Shown: piece by piece, positions 24,631 through 32,441 of the stretch
How the letters are laid out: every line of letters begins with the position of its first letter
Position numbering within the stretch: position 1 is the first letter of the stretch
Program-made: the position numbers and the translations under genes
Notes under the pieces: model-generated
What the model saw: the letters and a program-made list of their open reading frames with translations, nothing else
Told to the model about the DNA's origin: nothing
Databases searched by the model: none
NCBI GenBank assembly: GCA_035606335.1
Contig: DATNFP010000155.1
Span: forward strand, 1-33,756
Direction of reading: 5' to 3'
DNA: 33,756 bases
Source: DATNFP01 sp035606335
Lineage (GTDB): Bacteria > Bacteroidota > Bacteroidia > Chitinophagales > Chitinophagaceae

Positions 24631-26055
24631 ATGGCAGAAGTTCTGCAAAAAGTGGTAGAGGAACAACGTCAGGGTGAAGCAATTTCTCCCTTTGTGAATG
24701 ACCCCAATCAATATAATAAGAAATTTTACATAGAAAGCTATGGCTGCCAGATGAATTTCAGCGATAGTGAAATTGTTGCATCTATATTAAATGAAGAAGG
24801 ATTTGGCGCTACTCATAATTATGAAGACGCCAATCTTGTATTGATAAATACTTGTTCTATCCGGGAAAAGGCAGAACAAACTGTTCGTAATCGCCTACAA
24901 GCTTTCCGTAAAGTAAAAGAACATAAACCCGGAATGCTCATTGGCGTACTGGGATGCATGGCAGAAAGGCTAAAGGCTAAATTCCTGGAAGAAGAAAAGC
25001 TTGTAGATATAGTGGTAGGACCAGATGCCTACCGAAGCCTGCCTGGATTAATTATCGAAGCAGAAGGCGGCCAAAAGAGTGTGAATGTATTATTAAGTCG
25101 CGAAGAAACCTATGCAAATATAGCACCGGTTCGCCTTGATAGCAACGGCGTTACAGCTTTCGTAAGCATTATGCGCGGATGTAACAATATGTGTACTTTT
25201 TGTGTAGTTCCATTTACTCGTGGTCGTGAACGCAGTCGCGATGCAGCAAGTATAGTTAAGGAATGCCAGGATCTTTTTGATAATGGCTTTCGGGAAGTAA
25301 CACTATTAGGACAGAATGTAGACAGTTATTATTACACTCCTTCAGATAATACAGGAATTGAAAATGTCGTAACATTTGCAGGATTGCTGGAAATGGTAGC
25401 GCATATATCGCCATTGTTACGCGTGCGCTTCAGCACTTCTCATCCTAAGGATATTACAGATGATGTGCTGCATACTATGGCCAGATATGGCAATATCTGT
25501 AAGTATATACACTTGCCTGTACAAAGCGGCAATACACGAATTCTTCAATTAATGAATCGCACCTATACACGAGAGTGGTATTTGAATAAAGTACAACGTA
25601 TCCGCGAAATAATGCCGGATTGCGGACTCAGTACGGATATTATTTCCGGATTTTGCACTGAAACTGAAGAAGACCATCTCGATACTCTTGATGTTATGGA
25701 GCAATCAAGGTTCGACATGGCTTATATGTTTTCTTATAGCGAACGTCCGGGTACATTGGCCGCCCGCCGTTATCAGGATGATGTGTCTGAGGATATAAAA
25801 CAAAGAAGGCTGGAAGAGATCATCACTCTTCAAAACAAGCATTCACGCGAGAGCTACCAAAATGATATAGGCAAAACATTTGAAGTGCTTATTGAAGGCA
25901 ATAGCAAACGCAGTGAACAAGACTGGTGTGGGCGGAATAGCCAAAATAAAATGGTGGTATTCCCTAAAGCTAATGCTAGCCTGAACAAAGGTAGTTATGC
26001 TCAGGTTAAAATAACTTCTGCTACGTCTGCAACCCTGATCGGCGAGTTAGTGTAA
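24631..26055 (+). CDS. miaB: tRNA-2-methylthio-N6-dimethylallyladenosine synthase
   Basis: 474 residues. Radical-SAM methylthiotransferase that converts i6A37 to ms2i6A37 in tRNAs reading UNN codons. N-terminal UPF0004 domain with its three cluster cysteines: Cys39 in ESYGCQMN, Cys75 in INTCSIREKA, Cys109 in VLGCMAERL. The radical-SAM cluster motif is CNNMCTFC (Cys184, Cys188, Cys191), preceded by FVSIMRG. STSHPKDI, HLPVQSGN and a C-terminal TRAM domain (KTFEVLIEGNSKRS onward) complete the family pattern. It heads a compact run of genes reaching secG. Confidence 0.97.
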   Translation: MAEVLQKVVEEQRQGEAISPFVNDPNQYNKKFYIESYGCQMNFSDSEIVASILNEEGFGATHNYEDANLVLINTCSIREKAEQTVRNRLQAFRKVKEHKPGMLIGVLGCMAERLKAKFLEEEKLVDIVVGPDAYRSLPGLIIEAEGGQKSVNVLLSREETYANIAPVRLDSNGVTAFVSIMRGCNNMCTFCVVPFTRGRERSRDAASIVKECQDLFDNGFREVTLLGQNVDSYYYTPSDNTGIENVVTFAGLLEMVAHISPLLRVRFSTSHPKDITDDVLHTMARYGNICKYIHLPVQSGNTRILQLMNRTYTREWYLNKVQRIREIMPDCGLSTDIISGFCTETEEDHLDTLDVMEQSRFDMAYMFSYSERPGTLAARRYQDDVSEDIKQRRLEEIITLQNKHSRESYQNDIGKTFEVLIEGNSKRSEQDWCGRNSQNKMVVFPKANASLNKGSYAQVKITSATSATLIGELV

Positions 26056-26107
26056 ATGAGAAATGTCGATGTACATTTTTATTTAATTTTTTTGACTTTT
26101 TGAATTT

Positions 26108-27337
26108 ATGGATATTCAAAGTATAAAGAACAGGTTTGGTATAATAGGTAATTCACCGGCATTAAATCATGCATTAAATACGGCAGTACAGGTTGCAAAT
26201 ACCGATTTGTCTGTATTAATAGTAGGTGAAAGCGGCGTTGGTAAAGAAGTTTTTTCAAATATCATTCATACTCTTTCTCCAAGAAAACATAATCCGTTTA
26301 TTGCGGTAAACTGTGGTGCAATACCGGAAGGGACTATAGACAGTGAATTGTTTGGACATGAGAAGGGCTCTTTTACAGGTGCTGTAGATAGCCGTAAGGG
26401 TTATTTTGAAACGGTAAATGGAGGAACAATATTTTTAGATGAGATCGGCGAAATGCCTTTAGGTACACAAGCACGTCTATTGCGTGTTTTAGAGACTGGA
26501 GAATTTATTCGCGTAGGCTCTTCTAAAGTTCAAAAAACTGATGTTCGTGTTATTACAGCTACAAACAGAGATCTCCATGACTACACGCAACAAGGAAAGT
26601 TTCGGGAAGATCTTTATTATCGCTTAAGCACCGTGCCTATAAGAGTTCCCGCCCTACGCGACCGAAAAGAAGATATTCCTTTATTATTTAGAAAATTCGC
26701 GTCAGATTTTGCGGAGCGTTATAAAACACAATCAATACAATTAGACCCTGCAGCTCAGCAAATGCTGGTTAATTATCCCTGGCAGGGAAATGTACGTGAA
26801 CTGAAAAATATTGCAGAACAAATATCAGTCCTTTCTACAGACAAACTAATTACAGTAGATACATTACAGCGTTTCTTACCCCAACGGGAAGGTACACGCA
26901 GCATGTCACTTTTACCTGCTGTTAGTCCGGCATCTATCGTTTCAAATGCCGAATTCTCAGCAACAGAAAGGGACATTTTATATAAGCTCTTTTTCGATTT
27001 GAAAAAAGACATGAATGACCTCAAACAGGCAATGGTAGAGATGGCGCATCATCAAAATTTTTCTCCTGCTACTTCTTCAGAAAATTTACTGCCAGTGTAT
27101 AATGGCAATTCTGAAAATGGTGTTTCTGCATCATACAATGCCTCTACACCTATTCTTATACAACCTAATGACCATGAAGAAATAGAAGAAACATTATTGC
27201 TTGCAGATAGAGAAAAAGAATTTATTACCAAAGCACTAAAGAAGCACAAAGGCAGGAGACGGGATGCAGCCAATGAGCTTGGTATTTCTGAAAGAACTTT
27301 ATACAGAAAGATTAAAGAATACGATATCAAAGAGTAA
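26108..27337 (+). CDS. Sigma-54-dependent transcriptional activator without receiver domain
   Basis: 409 residues. The AAA+ activator domain starts almost at the N-terminus: Walker A GESGVGKE at 40-47, the sigma-54 contact loop reading GSFTGA at 87-92 (consensus GAFTGA), Walker B TIFLDEIGEM at about 107-115, and the arginine-finger region FREDLYYRLSTVPIRVPALRDR. A variable linker (about 265-370) leads to a Fis-type helix-turn-helix at the C-terminus (KGRRRDAANELGISERTLYRKIKEY). There is no receiver, GAF or PAS domain, so activity is probably set by expression or a partner. It sits 52 bp after miaB and 18 bp before lptE; this placement is one I recall from Bacteroidota genomes. Target promoters are unknown. 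Confidence 0.93.
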   Translation: MDIQSIKNRFGIIGNSPALNHALNTAVQVANTDLSVLIVGESGVGKEVFSNIIHTLSPRKHNPFIAVNCGAIPEGTIDSELFGHEKGSFTGAVDSRKGYFETVNGGTIFLDEIGEMPLGTQARLLRVLETGEFIRVGSSKVQKTDVRVITATNRDLHDYTQQGKFREDLYYRLSTVPIRVPALRDRKEDIPLLFRKFASDFAERYKTQSIQLDPAAQQMLVNYPWQGNVRELKNIAEQISVLSTDKLITVDTLQRFLPQREGTRSMSLLPAVSPASIVSNAEFSATERDILYKLFFDLKKDMNDLKQAMVEMAHHQNFSPATSSENLLPVYNGNSENGVSASYNASTPILIQPNDHEEIEETLLLADREKEFITKALKKHKGRRRDAANELGISERTLYRKIKEYDIKE

Positions 27338-27355
27338 TTTTGAGGGTAATAAGTC

Positions 27356-27847
27356 ATGCGCAGGTTATTATATTTTATCCCGGTTCTGGTTATATGTTTT
27401 TCAGGATGCTATAGCTTTACAGGAGCAACTATAGAAGGGAAAACTCTTAATATTCATCTTTTGGAGAACCATTCAAGAAATATTGTGCCCAGCCTTAGTG
27501 CGACATTGACAGATAAAATACGAAGCCGTATATTATCTCAAACAGGGCTGTCGCCCGTGAATACAGACAATGCAGATTATGATATATCTGGGGCTATTAC
27601 AGGATATGATGTAACAGTAACCGGAATACAAAATACCCAGGTAGCTACCAAAAACAGGCTCACTATTGCCGTTCAGATTACTTTCAAAAACCGGCTGAAT
27701 GATAAAGCCAGTTTTAACCAGACATTTACCCGGTTCTCTGACTTTGATGCGACACAAACGTTGCAAAATGTGGAATCAAGTTTAATAGATGATATCGGAA
27801 ATCAACTTTCTGATGATATTTTTAATAAAGCATTTGTAAATTGGTAG
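27356..27847 (+). CDS. lptE: LPS assembly lipoprotein LptE (Bacteroidota type)
   Basis: 163 residues. Signal sequence with lipobox FSGC at Cys18. The mature part begins YSFTGATIEGKTLNIHLLEN and continues with LSATLTDKIRSRILSQTGL and DISGAITGYDVT, the pattern of the Bacteroidota LptE family. LptE plugs the LptD barrel and helps insert lipopolysaccharide into the outer membrane. No lptD is adjacent. It is flanked closely by the sigma-54 activator and by the acidic TPR-like gene, all on the same strand. Confidence 0.88.
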   Translation: MRRLLYFIPVLVICFSGCYSFTGATIEGKTLNIHLLENHSRNIVPSLSATLTDKIRSRILSQTGLSPVNTDNADYDISGAITGYDVTVTGIQNTQVATKNRLTIAVQITFKNRLNDKASFNQTFTRFSDFDATQTLQNVESSLIDDIGNQLSDDIFNKAFVNW

Positions 27848-27863
27848 TAGCATTCAGATAAAC

Positions 27864-28784
27864 ATGATAACATCATCATCCATAACGCGTATAACACAAA
27901 TGCTGAATGAGCCGCAAACAAATACGGATGCAGATCATGAAAGCGTTGTTTCATTGCTGGATACATATCCTTATTTTTTACCGGCACGTTATATAGACGC
28001 TGCTGAGCAACACAAAAAGCAACCATTTTCGGAATCAATGATGACGAAAATGCGACTCTATATGGGCAATTGGCTATTATTTTGGCATTACCTCAGAACA
28101 GCCGCCGGAGGAGAAGAGCACACAAAATATTACCAGGAGTTTGCCATGGAACAGGAAGAAAATGAAGAAGAGAGAAATGAAGAAGATTTTAATACAGAAC
28201 CAGAATATGAAATTGACGACATCGAAAATGTAGAAGAGCCTGATAATGAATATTCTTCTGATGATATAAAACAAGAAACAATAACAGCAGAAACCGACGA
28301 TACATTGATATTACCAATCTATACAGAAGATTATTTTTTACACCAGGGAGTGCATATATCTAATGATATACCGCAAAATGTGGAACATCTCAATCAGCAA
28401 GAGGAGGATGAGGATGAAGACAAATCACTTATGGTTGTCATGAGCTTTTCTGAATGGTTGACGCATTTTAAAACAAGAAATGAAAAAGCAAAAGAGGAAG
28501 AGGAAGATCAAAAAGCCTTAAAAACAATGTGGCAAAAAGGCAAACTTGCTGCTGCACTTGAGGAAGAAAATGAAGAGATCCCTGAAGCTGTTTTTGAAAT
28601 GGCTGTTAACTCTATAACCAAAGAAGAAGATCTGATAAGTGAACCGCTGGCAGAAATACATATAAAACAGGGCAAATATGATAAAGCTATTGAGATGTAT
28701 CGCAAATTAAGTTTGCGTAATCCTCAAAAAAGTGCTTATTTTGCTCGGAAAATTGACGCGGTAATAAAAGAAAAACAATCATGA
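27864..28784 (+). CDS. Acidic TPR-like protein between lptE and secG
   Basis: 306 residues, no signal peptide, so probably cytoplasmic. The N-terminal part (about 1-75) is helical (SVVSLLDTYPYFLPARYIDAA). A middle segment (about 95-185) is very rich in Glu, Asp and Asn and likely disordered. The C-terminus ends with one clear TPR-like unit (LAEIHIKQGKYDKAIEMYRKLSLRNP). Function unknown; I do not recognise a named family. Its stop overlaps the secG start by four bases (ATGA), which implies translational coupling and suggests a link to envelope or secretion biogenesis. Confidence 0.8.
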   Translation: MITSSSITRITQMLNEPQTNTDADHESVVSLLDTYPYFLPARYIDAAEQHKKQPFSESMMTKMRLYMGNWLLFWHYLRTAAGGEEHTKYYQEFAMEQEENEEERNEEDFNTEPEYEIDDIENVEEPDNEYSSDDIKQETITAETDDTLILPIYTEDYFLHQGVHISNDIPQNVEHLNQQEEDEDEDKSLMVVMSFSEWLTHFKTRNEKAKEEEEDQKALKTMWQKGKLAAALEEENEEIPEAVFEMAVNSITKEEDLISEPLAEIHIKQGKYDKAIEMYRKLSLRNPQKSAYFARKIDAVIKEKQS

Positions 28785-29080
28785 TAGCATTAATCACTAT
28801 AGTTATATTATTGGCTTGTGTAGTACTGGCTTTTTTTATTTTATTACAGAATCCAAAAGGCGGTGGACTGTCCGGAACATTTGGTAGTCTTAGCTCACAG
28901 GTAATGGGCGTAAAACAATCTACTGATGTAATGGAAAAAGGCACCTGGGCTACAATTGGAATAATTGGAGCATTATGTATTCTTTCAGTAATATTCTATG
29001 AAAAACCAAAGACTCAGGATGTTAACGGTGGTGCACCACAACACAAAACAGCACCGGCCAACCAACGCTCACAACAATAA
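28781..29080 (+). CDS. secG: Preprotein translocase subunit SecG
   Basis: 99 residues. Two transmembrane segments: 4-21 (LITIVILLACVVLAFFIL) and about 55-72 (WATIGIIGALCILSVIFY), joined by the conserved cytoplasmic loop LLQNPKGGGLSGTFG. It is an accessory subunit of the SecYEG channel in the inner membrane. The Gln/Pro-rich tail (about 75-99) is longer than the core fold needs. Its ATG overlaps the preceding stop (ATGA). A terminator follows at 29101-29136. Confidence 0.93.
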   Translation: MIALITIVILLACVVLAFFILLQNPKGGGLSGTFGSLSSQVMGVKQSTDVMEKGTWATIGIIGALCILSVIFYEKPKTQDVNGGAPQHKTAPANQRSQQ

Positions 29081-29100
29081 ATAAATAAAAAATAATTTAT

Positions 29101-29136
29101 AAAATACCTGCTCTTTAATATTGAGTAGGTATTTTT
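29101..29136 (+). terminator. Hairpin terminator after secG
   Basis: AAAATACCTGCTC (29101-29113), 9-nt loop, GAGTAGGTATTTT (29123-29135): a 13-bp stem with one G-T pair, then T-rich sequence. It lies only 12 bp before the mltG start. Confidence 0.85.
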
Positions 29137-29148
29137 ATTTTAGCAAGT

Positions 29149-30198
29149 ATGAGCTCTGCAAAGCAATCAAAAAAAAGAAAGCACAAGAAAGCTTGGCCAT
29201 TATGGCCAATTTCTATACTAATAGCTATTGTTCTTTTTGTCGCATTCAAAGTATTTGGGCCGAATACCGGTAACTTTACTAAAGGCGAGTACTTATATAT
29301 CCATACAGGCTCGTCTTACAAAGACGTAGCCGATGCCTTGCACACAGGTGGTTTCATTAAAGACTTTAAGAGCTTTAATATACTGGCAAAAGAGGCTCAT
29401 TATCCGGAGCATATTCATCCAGGTAAATACAAGATAAATCCCGGGATGAGCAACTATAATATTATCCGCTTATTGCATTCAGGCAAACAAACACCTGTAA
29501 AACTCGTAATAAACAAACTTCGCACGCAGCAAGAGTTTATCAGGCTTATCGGAGAGAATCTTGAGGCCGATTCAATGGTAATGCAACAAATGTTTCATGA
29601 TCCTGTTTACTTAGCCCAGTTTGGCCTGGACACTAATACAGTGATGTGTGCTATAATGCCTGATACCTACCAATTCTTCTGGAACACCACAGCAGATAAG
29701 GCTTTCCGAAAAATTGAAAATAATTACACGAAATTCTGGAACAACGAACGAGTGCAACAAGCCGAACAAATAAAGCTCACACCTCAGCAGGTTGTCATTA
29801 TTGCGTCAATAATAGAGGAAGAAACAAACAAAAATGATGAGAAGCCGGACATAGCAAGTGTATATCTAAACCGCTTTCATAAAGGCATCAAGCTACAGGC
29901 CGATCCTACTATAAAATTCGCGATAGGCGATTTTAGCATTCGTCGTATTACAGGCAATTACCTGCAATTTGCATCTCCATATAATACATACCTATATAGT
30001 GGATTACCCCCTGGCCCCATTTGCACACCTTCAGTTAGCAGCATTGAAGCTGTACTAAATGCTCCCAAAACAGACTACATATATTTTTGCGCAAAGGAAG
30101 ACTTCAGTGGTTATCATCGTTTCGCCGCCACTTACAATGAGCAATTAAAAAACGCCCGCTTATACCAGCAGGCATTAGATGCCAAAGGGATTCATTGA
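29149..30198 (+). CDS. mltG: Endolytic murein transglycosylase MltG
   Basis: 349 residues. A lysine-rich cytoplasmic start (KQSKKRKHKKAW) and one transmembrane helix (about 17-37) anchor it in the inner membrane. A LysM-like region (YLYIHTGSSYKDVADALHTG) precedes the YceG catalytic domain. The catalytic glutamate should be Glu223 in IIASIIEEETN, followed by VYLNRFHKGIKLQADPTIKF and SPYNTYLYSGLPPGPICTPS, both family signatures. It cleaves nascent glycan strands and helps terminate peptidoglycan elongation. TATTTTAG (29136-29143) just before the start resembles a -7 element with one mismatch. Confidence 0.95.
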   Translation: MSSAKQSKKRKHKKAWPLWPISILIAIVLFVAFKVFGPNTGNFTKGEYLYIHTGSSYKDVADALHTGGFIKDFKSFNILAKEAHYPEHIHPGKYKINPGMSNYNIIRLLHSGKQTPVKLVINKLRTQQEFIRLIGENLEADSMVMQQMFHDPVYLAQFGLDTNTVMCAIMPDTYQFFWNTTADKAFRKIENNYTKFWNNERVQQAEQIKLTPQQVVIIASIIEEETNKNDEKPDIASVYLNRFHKGIKLQADPTIKFAIGDFSIRRITGNYLQFASPYNTYLYSGLPPGPICTPSVSSIEAVLNAPKTDYIYFCAKEDFSGYHRFAATYNEQLKNARLYQQALDAKGIH

Positions 30199-30247
30199 TA
30201 AAATAAGCCAATTTTATTGTCTTGCAGCTTGTTATATATTGTAAATA

Positions 30248-30281
30248 TTATATTAATAAAATTTAACTTTTATTAATATAA
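30248..30281. repeat. AT-only 14-bp perfect inverted repeat
   Basis: TTATATTAATAAAA, 6-nt spacer TTTAAC, TTTTATTAATATAA. It lies 50 bp after the mltG stop and 38 bp before a small secreted-protein gene. It lacks the GC core of a normal terminator, so it might be an operator or a weak terminator. Confidence 0.5.
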
Positions 30282-30319
30282 AAAGACGGTATTTTTATTA
30301 TAATCTAAACTTATCTATT

Positions 30320-30490
30320 ATGAAAAAATTATCAATCATCATCGCATTTGCAGCATTCCTGGCAACCTCTGCTATGGCACAAACAGATACAACAATGCAC
30401 AAAAAGACTAAAACAACTCACACTAAAAAGCATACTACTAAACCTAAAAAAAATACAAAGGCAAATTCTGATAGTACAGGTGGTATGTGA
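30320..30490 (+). CDS. Small secreted Lys/Thr/His-rich protein, 56 residues
   Basis: ATG 30320 to TGA 30490. A complete signal peptide (MKKLSIIIAFAAFLATSAMA, predicted cut before QTD) leaves about 36 mature residues dominated by Lys, Thr and His, with Asn, Asp and Ser near the end (KKTKTTHTKKHTTKPKK). Strongly basic and without cysteine or a recognisable fold. A hairpin terminator follows 33 bp after the stop, which supports a real transcription unit. Function unknown; possibilities include an envelope-associated basic peptide that binds acidic polymers. Confidence 0.65.
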   Translation: MKKLSIIIAFAAFLATSAMAQTDTTMHKKTKTTHTKKHTTKPKKNTKANSDSTGGM

Positions 30491-30523
30491 TACATAAAGC
30501 TTTTTAAATAAACTATAATCTTT

Positions 30524-30548
30524 AGGCTCCAATTGGGAGCCTTTTTTT
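30524..30548 (+). terminator. Hairpin terminator after the small secreted protein
   Basis: Stem AGGCTCC (30524-30530), 5-nt loop AATTG, GGAGCCT (30536-30542), inside a run of seven T from 30542. Confidence 0.88.
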
Positions 30549-30587
30549 ATTTTGCACCTTGCACATCATACCCCTAAACAGATCGAA

Positions 30588-31226
30588 ATGCAAATAAGTG
30601 AGCTGATATTGAAAACCGCATCAATACATAGAACTAAACTTTTCTATAATAAAACTCTTGAATTGCCTATTATAATAGACTCAGAGGATTCAATTTCTTT
30701 TAAAGCAGGCAAAACAATATTGACATTTGAAGCTATAACAGAGGGTAAACCGTACTACCATATAGCGTTTAACATAACGAATAATAAATTTTCTGATAGT
30801 TATGAATGGATAAATAACAAACTGGACATATTGCCTGTTGAAGATGGAATAAACATTGCGTCTTATCCCAACTGGAATGCACAATCGTTTTATTTTTACG
30901 ATAACAATGCCAGTATTCTCGAGTTTATAGTACGTTTCGATCTCCCATATTATTCACCTAAGCCATTCTCGGTTGATGATATAATAGAAATTAGTGAGAT
31001 AGGGATCGTTGTGAATAATACTGAACAAACAAGTAAAGAGCTTTATCAACAGTTTAAGATATCTTACTTTGAGAAGGGTCCAAGACTGCCTGAATTTATA
31101 GTAATGGGAGATGATTATGGATTATTGCTTATTTCGCAGCAAGGCAGGCAATGGGTACCTACTCACAAACCGGCTTTGCCTTTCCCATTAACCATAAAAG
31201 GAGACGACATCACGTTAAAATTATAA
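30588..31226 (+). CDS. VOC-superfamily (glyoxalase/dioxygenase-like) protein
   Basis: 212 residues from ATG 30588; an upstream TTG at 30552 lies in the terminator-proximal T-rich stretch and is rejected. The pattern fits paired beta-alpha-beta-beta-beta VOC modules: ISELILKTASIHRTKLFYNKTLEL, then SISFKAGKTILTFEAI, YYHIAFNI and ASILEFIVRFDLP. The second half (IIEISEIGIVVNN, FIVMGDDYGLLLISQQGRQW) looks like another module. His in HIAFNI and Glu in LEFIV could be metal ligands, but a third His is not obvious in the first strand. Substrate unknown. It is a single gene between terminator and gap promoter. Confidence 0.75.
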   Translation: MQISELILKTASIHRTKLFYNKTLELPIIIDSEDSISFKAGKTILTFEAITEGKPYYHIAFNITNNKFSDSYEWINNKLDILPVEDGINIASYPNWNAQSFYFYDNNASILEFIVRFDLPYYSPKPFSVDDIIEISEIGIVVNNTEQTSKELYQQFKISYFEKGPRLPEFIVMGDDYGLLLISQQGRQWVPTHKPALPFPLTIKGDDITLKL

Positions 31227-31292
31227 TAGACTAAGCGATACGCCCGAATTAACTGCATATTAATTAACTCTATAGCTCTATTATACATTACT

Positions 31293-31324
31293 TTGGATAT
31301 TTATGACGCTAAATGTAACTTTGG
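31293..31324 (+). promoter_or_regulatory. Promoter of gap
   Basis: TTTG (31293-31296), 20-nt spacer, TAACTTTG (31317-31324): an exact Bacteroidota promoter. It leaves a 5' leader of about 40 bases before ATG 31368. Confidence 0.85.
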
Positions 31325-31367
31325 CGCAAATTTTTAAATTAAAGATTATAAAATCCAATCTCATAAA

Positions 31368-32381
31368 ATGAGCAAAGTAAAAGTTGCCATCAACGGTTTT
31401 GGCCGTATCGGTCGCCTGGCTTTCCGCCAGATATACAATATGGAAGGTATTGAAGTAGTAGCCATCAACGACCTTACCAAACCAAACGTATTAGCACATT
31501 TATTAAAGTATGACACTGCACAGGGACGTTTTGGTGTTGACGTTACACATACTGATGATGCTATTATTGTAAATGGCAATGAGATCAAGATATATGCGCA
31601 GAAAGACCCTGCACAAATTCCATGGGGACAGCATAATGTGGATGTAGTGTTAGAATGCACTGGTTTTTTTACAGATAAAGAAAAGGCCGAAGCACACCTG
31701 AAAGCGGGTGCAAAACGCGTAGTTATTTCTGCGCCGGCAACCGGTGATTTGAAAACTATAGTTTTCAATGTCAATCATAACATTTTGGACGGTAGTGAAA
31801 CAATTATCAGTTGTGCATCTTGTACTACCAATTGCCTGGCACCAATGGCTAAAGTATTAAATGACAGTTTTGGTATCAATGCAGGTTTTATGACCACGGT
31901 ACATGCATATACAAACGATCAGAATACACTTGATGCTCCGCATCCTAAAGGTGACCTTCGCCGTGCAAGAGCCGCAGCTGAAAATATTGTTCCTAACAGC
32001 ACAGGGGCTGCTAAAGCTATAGGCTTAGTATTACCTGAATTGAAAGGCAAATTAGATGGTGTTGCACAGCGTGTACCTACTGTAACTGGTTCGCTTACTG
32101 AATTGACAACCGTTCTTGCTAAAAAGACAAATGTTGATGAAGTGAACGCTGCCATGAAAGCCACAGCAAATGAAAGCTTTGGATACAATACAGATGAAAT
32201 TGTAAGTAGTGACATAATCGGCATTACTTATGGTTCTTTATTCGACGCTACTCAAACTAAAGTATTGACTGTTGGCGATCAGCAAATGGTAAAAACAGTT
32301 AGCTGGTATGATAACGAAATGAGCTACGTAAGCCAGTTGGTTCGTACTGTAAAATACTTTGCAGGTTTGATTTCAAAATAA
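31368..32381 (+). CDS. gap: Glyceraldehyde-3-phosphate dehydrogenase, type I
   Basis: 337 residues, full length. It oxidises glyceraldehyde 3-phosphate to 1,3-bisphosphoglycerate in glycolysis, in the cytoplasm. NAD-binding start INGFGRIGRLAFR (8-20), with Asp35 in AINDL indicating NAD preference; catalytic Cys152 in SCASCTTNCLAP; MTTVHAYTNDQ with the general-base His; and the C-terminal SWYDNEMSYVSQLV. It has its own consensus promoter and is followed by a strong hairpin and pgk. Confidence 0.98.
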   Translation: MSKVKVAINGFGRIGRLAFRQIYNMEGIEVVAINDLTKPNVLAHLLKYDTAQGRFGVDVTHTDDAIIVNGNEIKIYAQKDPAQIPWGQHNVDVVLECTGFFTDKEKAEAHLKAGAKRVVISAPATGDLKTIVFNVNHNILDGSETIISCASCTTNCLAPMAKVLNDSFGINAGFMTTVHAYTNDQNTLDAPHPKGDLRRARAAAENIVPNSTGAAKAIGLVLPELKGKLDGVAQRVPTVTGSLTELTTVLAKKTNVDEVNAAMKATANESFGYNTDEIVSSDIIGITYGSLFDATQTKVLTVGDQQMVKTVSWYDNEMSYVSQLVRTVKYFAGLISK

Positions 32382-32391
32382 TTTAATCATT

Positions 32392-32428
32392 AAGAGAAAC
32401 GCTGCCACGAGGCAGCGTTTCTCTTTTT
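32392..32428 (+). terminator. Strong hairpin between gap and pgk (terminator or attenuator)
   Basis: AAGAGAAACGCTGCC (32392-32406), loop ACGA, GGCAGCGTTTCTCTT (32411-32425), then further T: a perfect 15-bp stem. It should end most gap transcripts. The pgk GTG start is only 13 bp downstream of the T run and no consensus promoter is seen between, so partial read-through or processing may set pgk expression. Confidence 0.85.
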
Positions 32429-32441
32429 AAATCATTTCACC

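Noticed and set aside
26060..26082. Short inverted repeat AAATGT/ACATTT between miaB and the sigma-54 activator
   Set aside because: Only a 6-bp AT-rich stem; too weak to call a terminator, and the close gene spacing suggests co-transcription.
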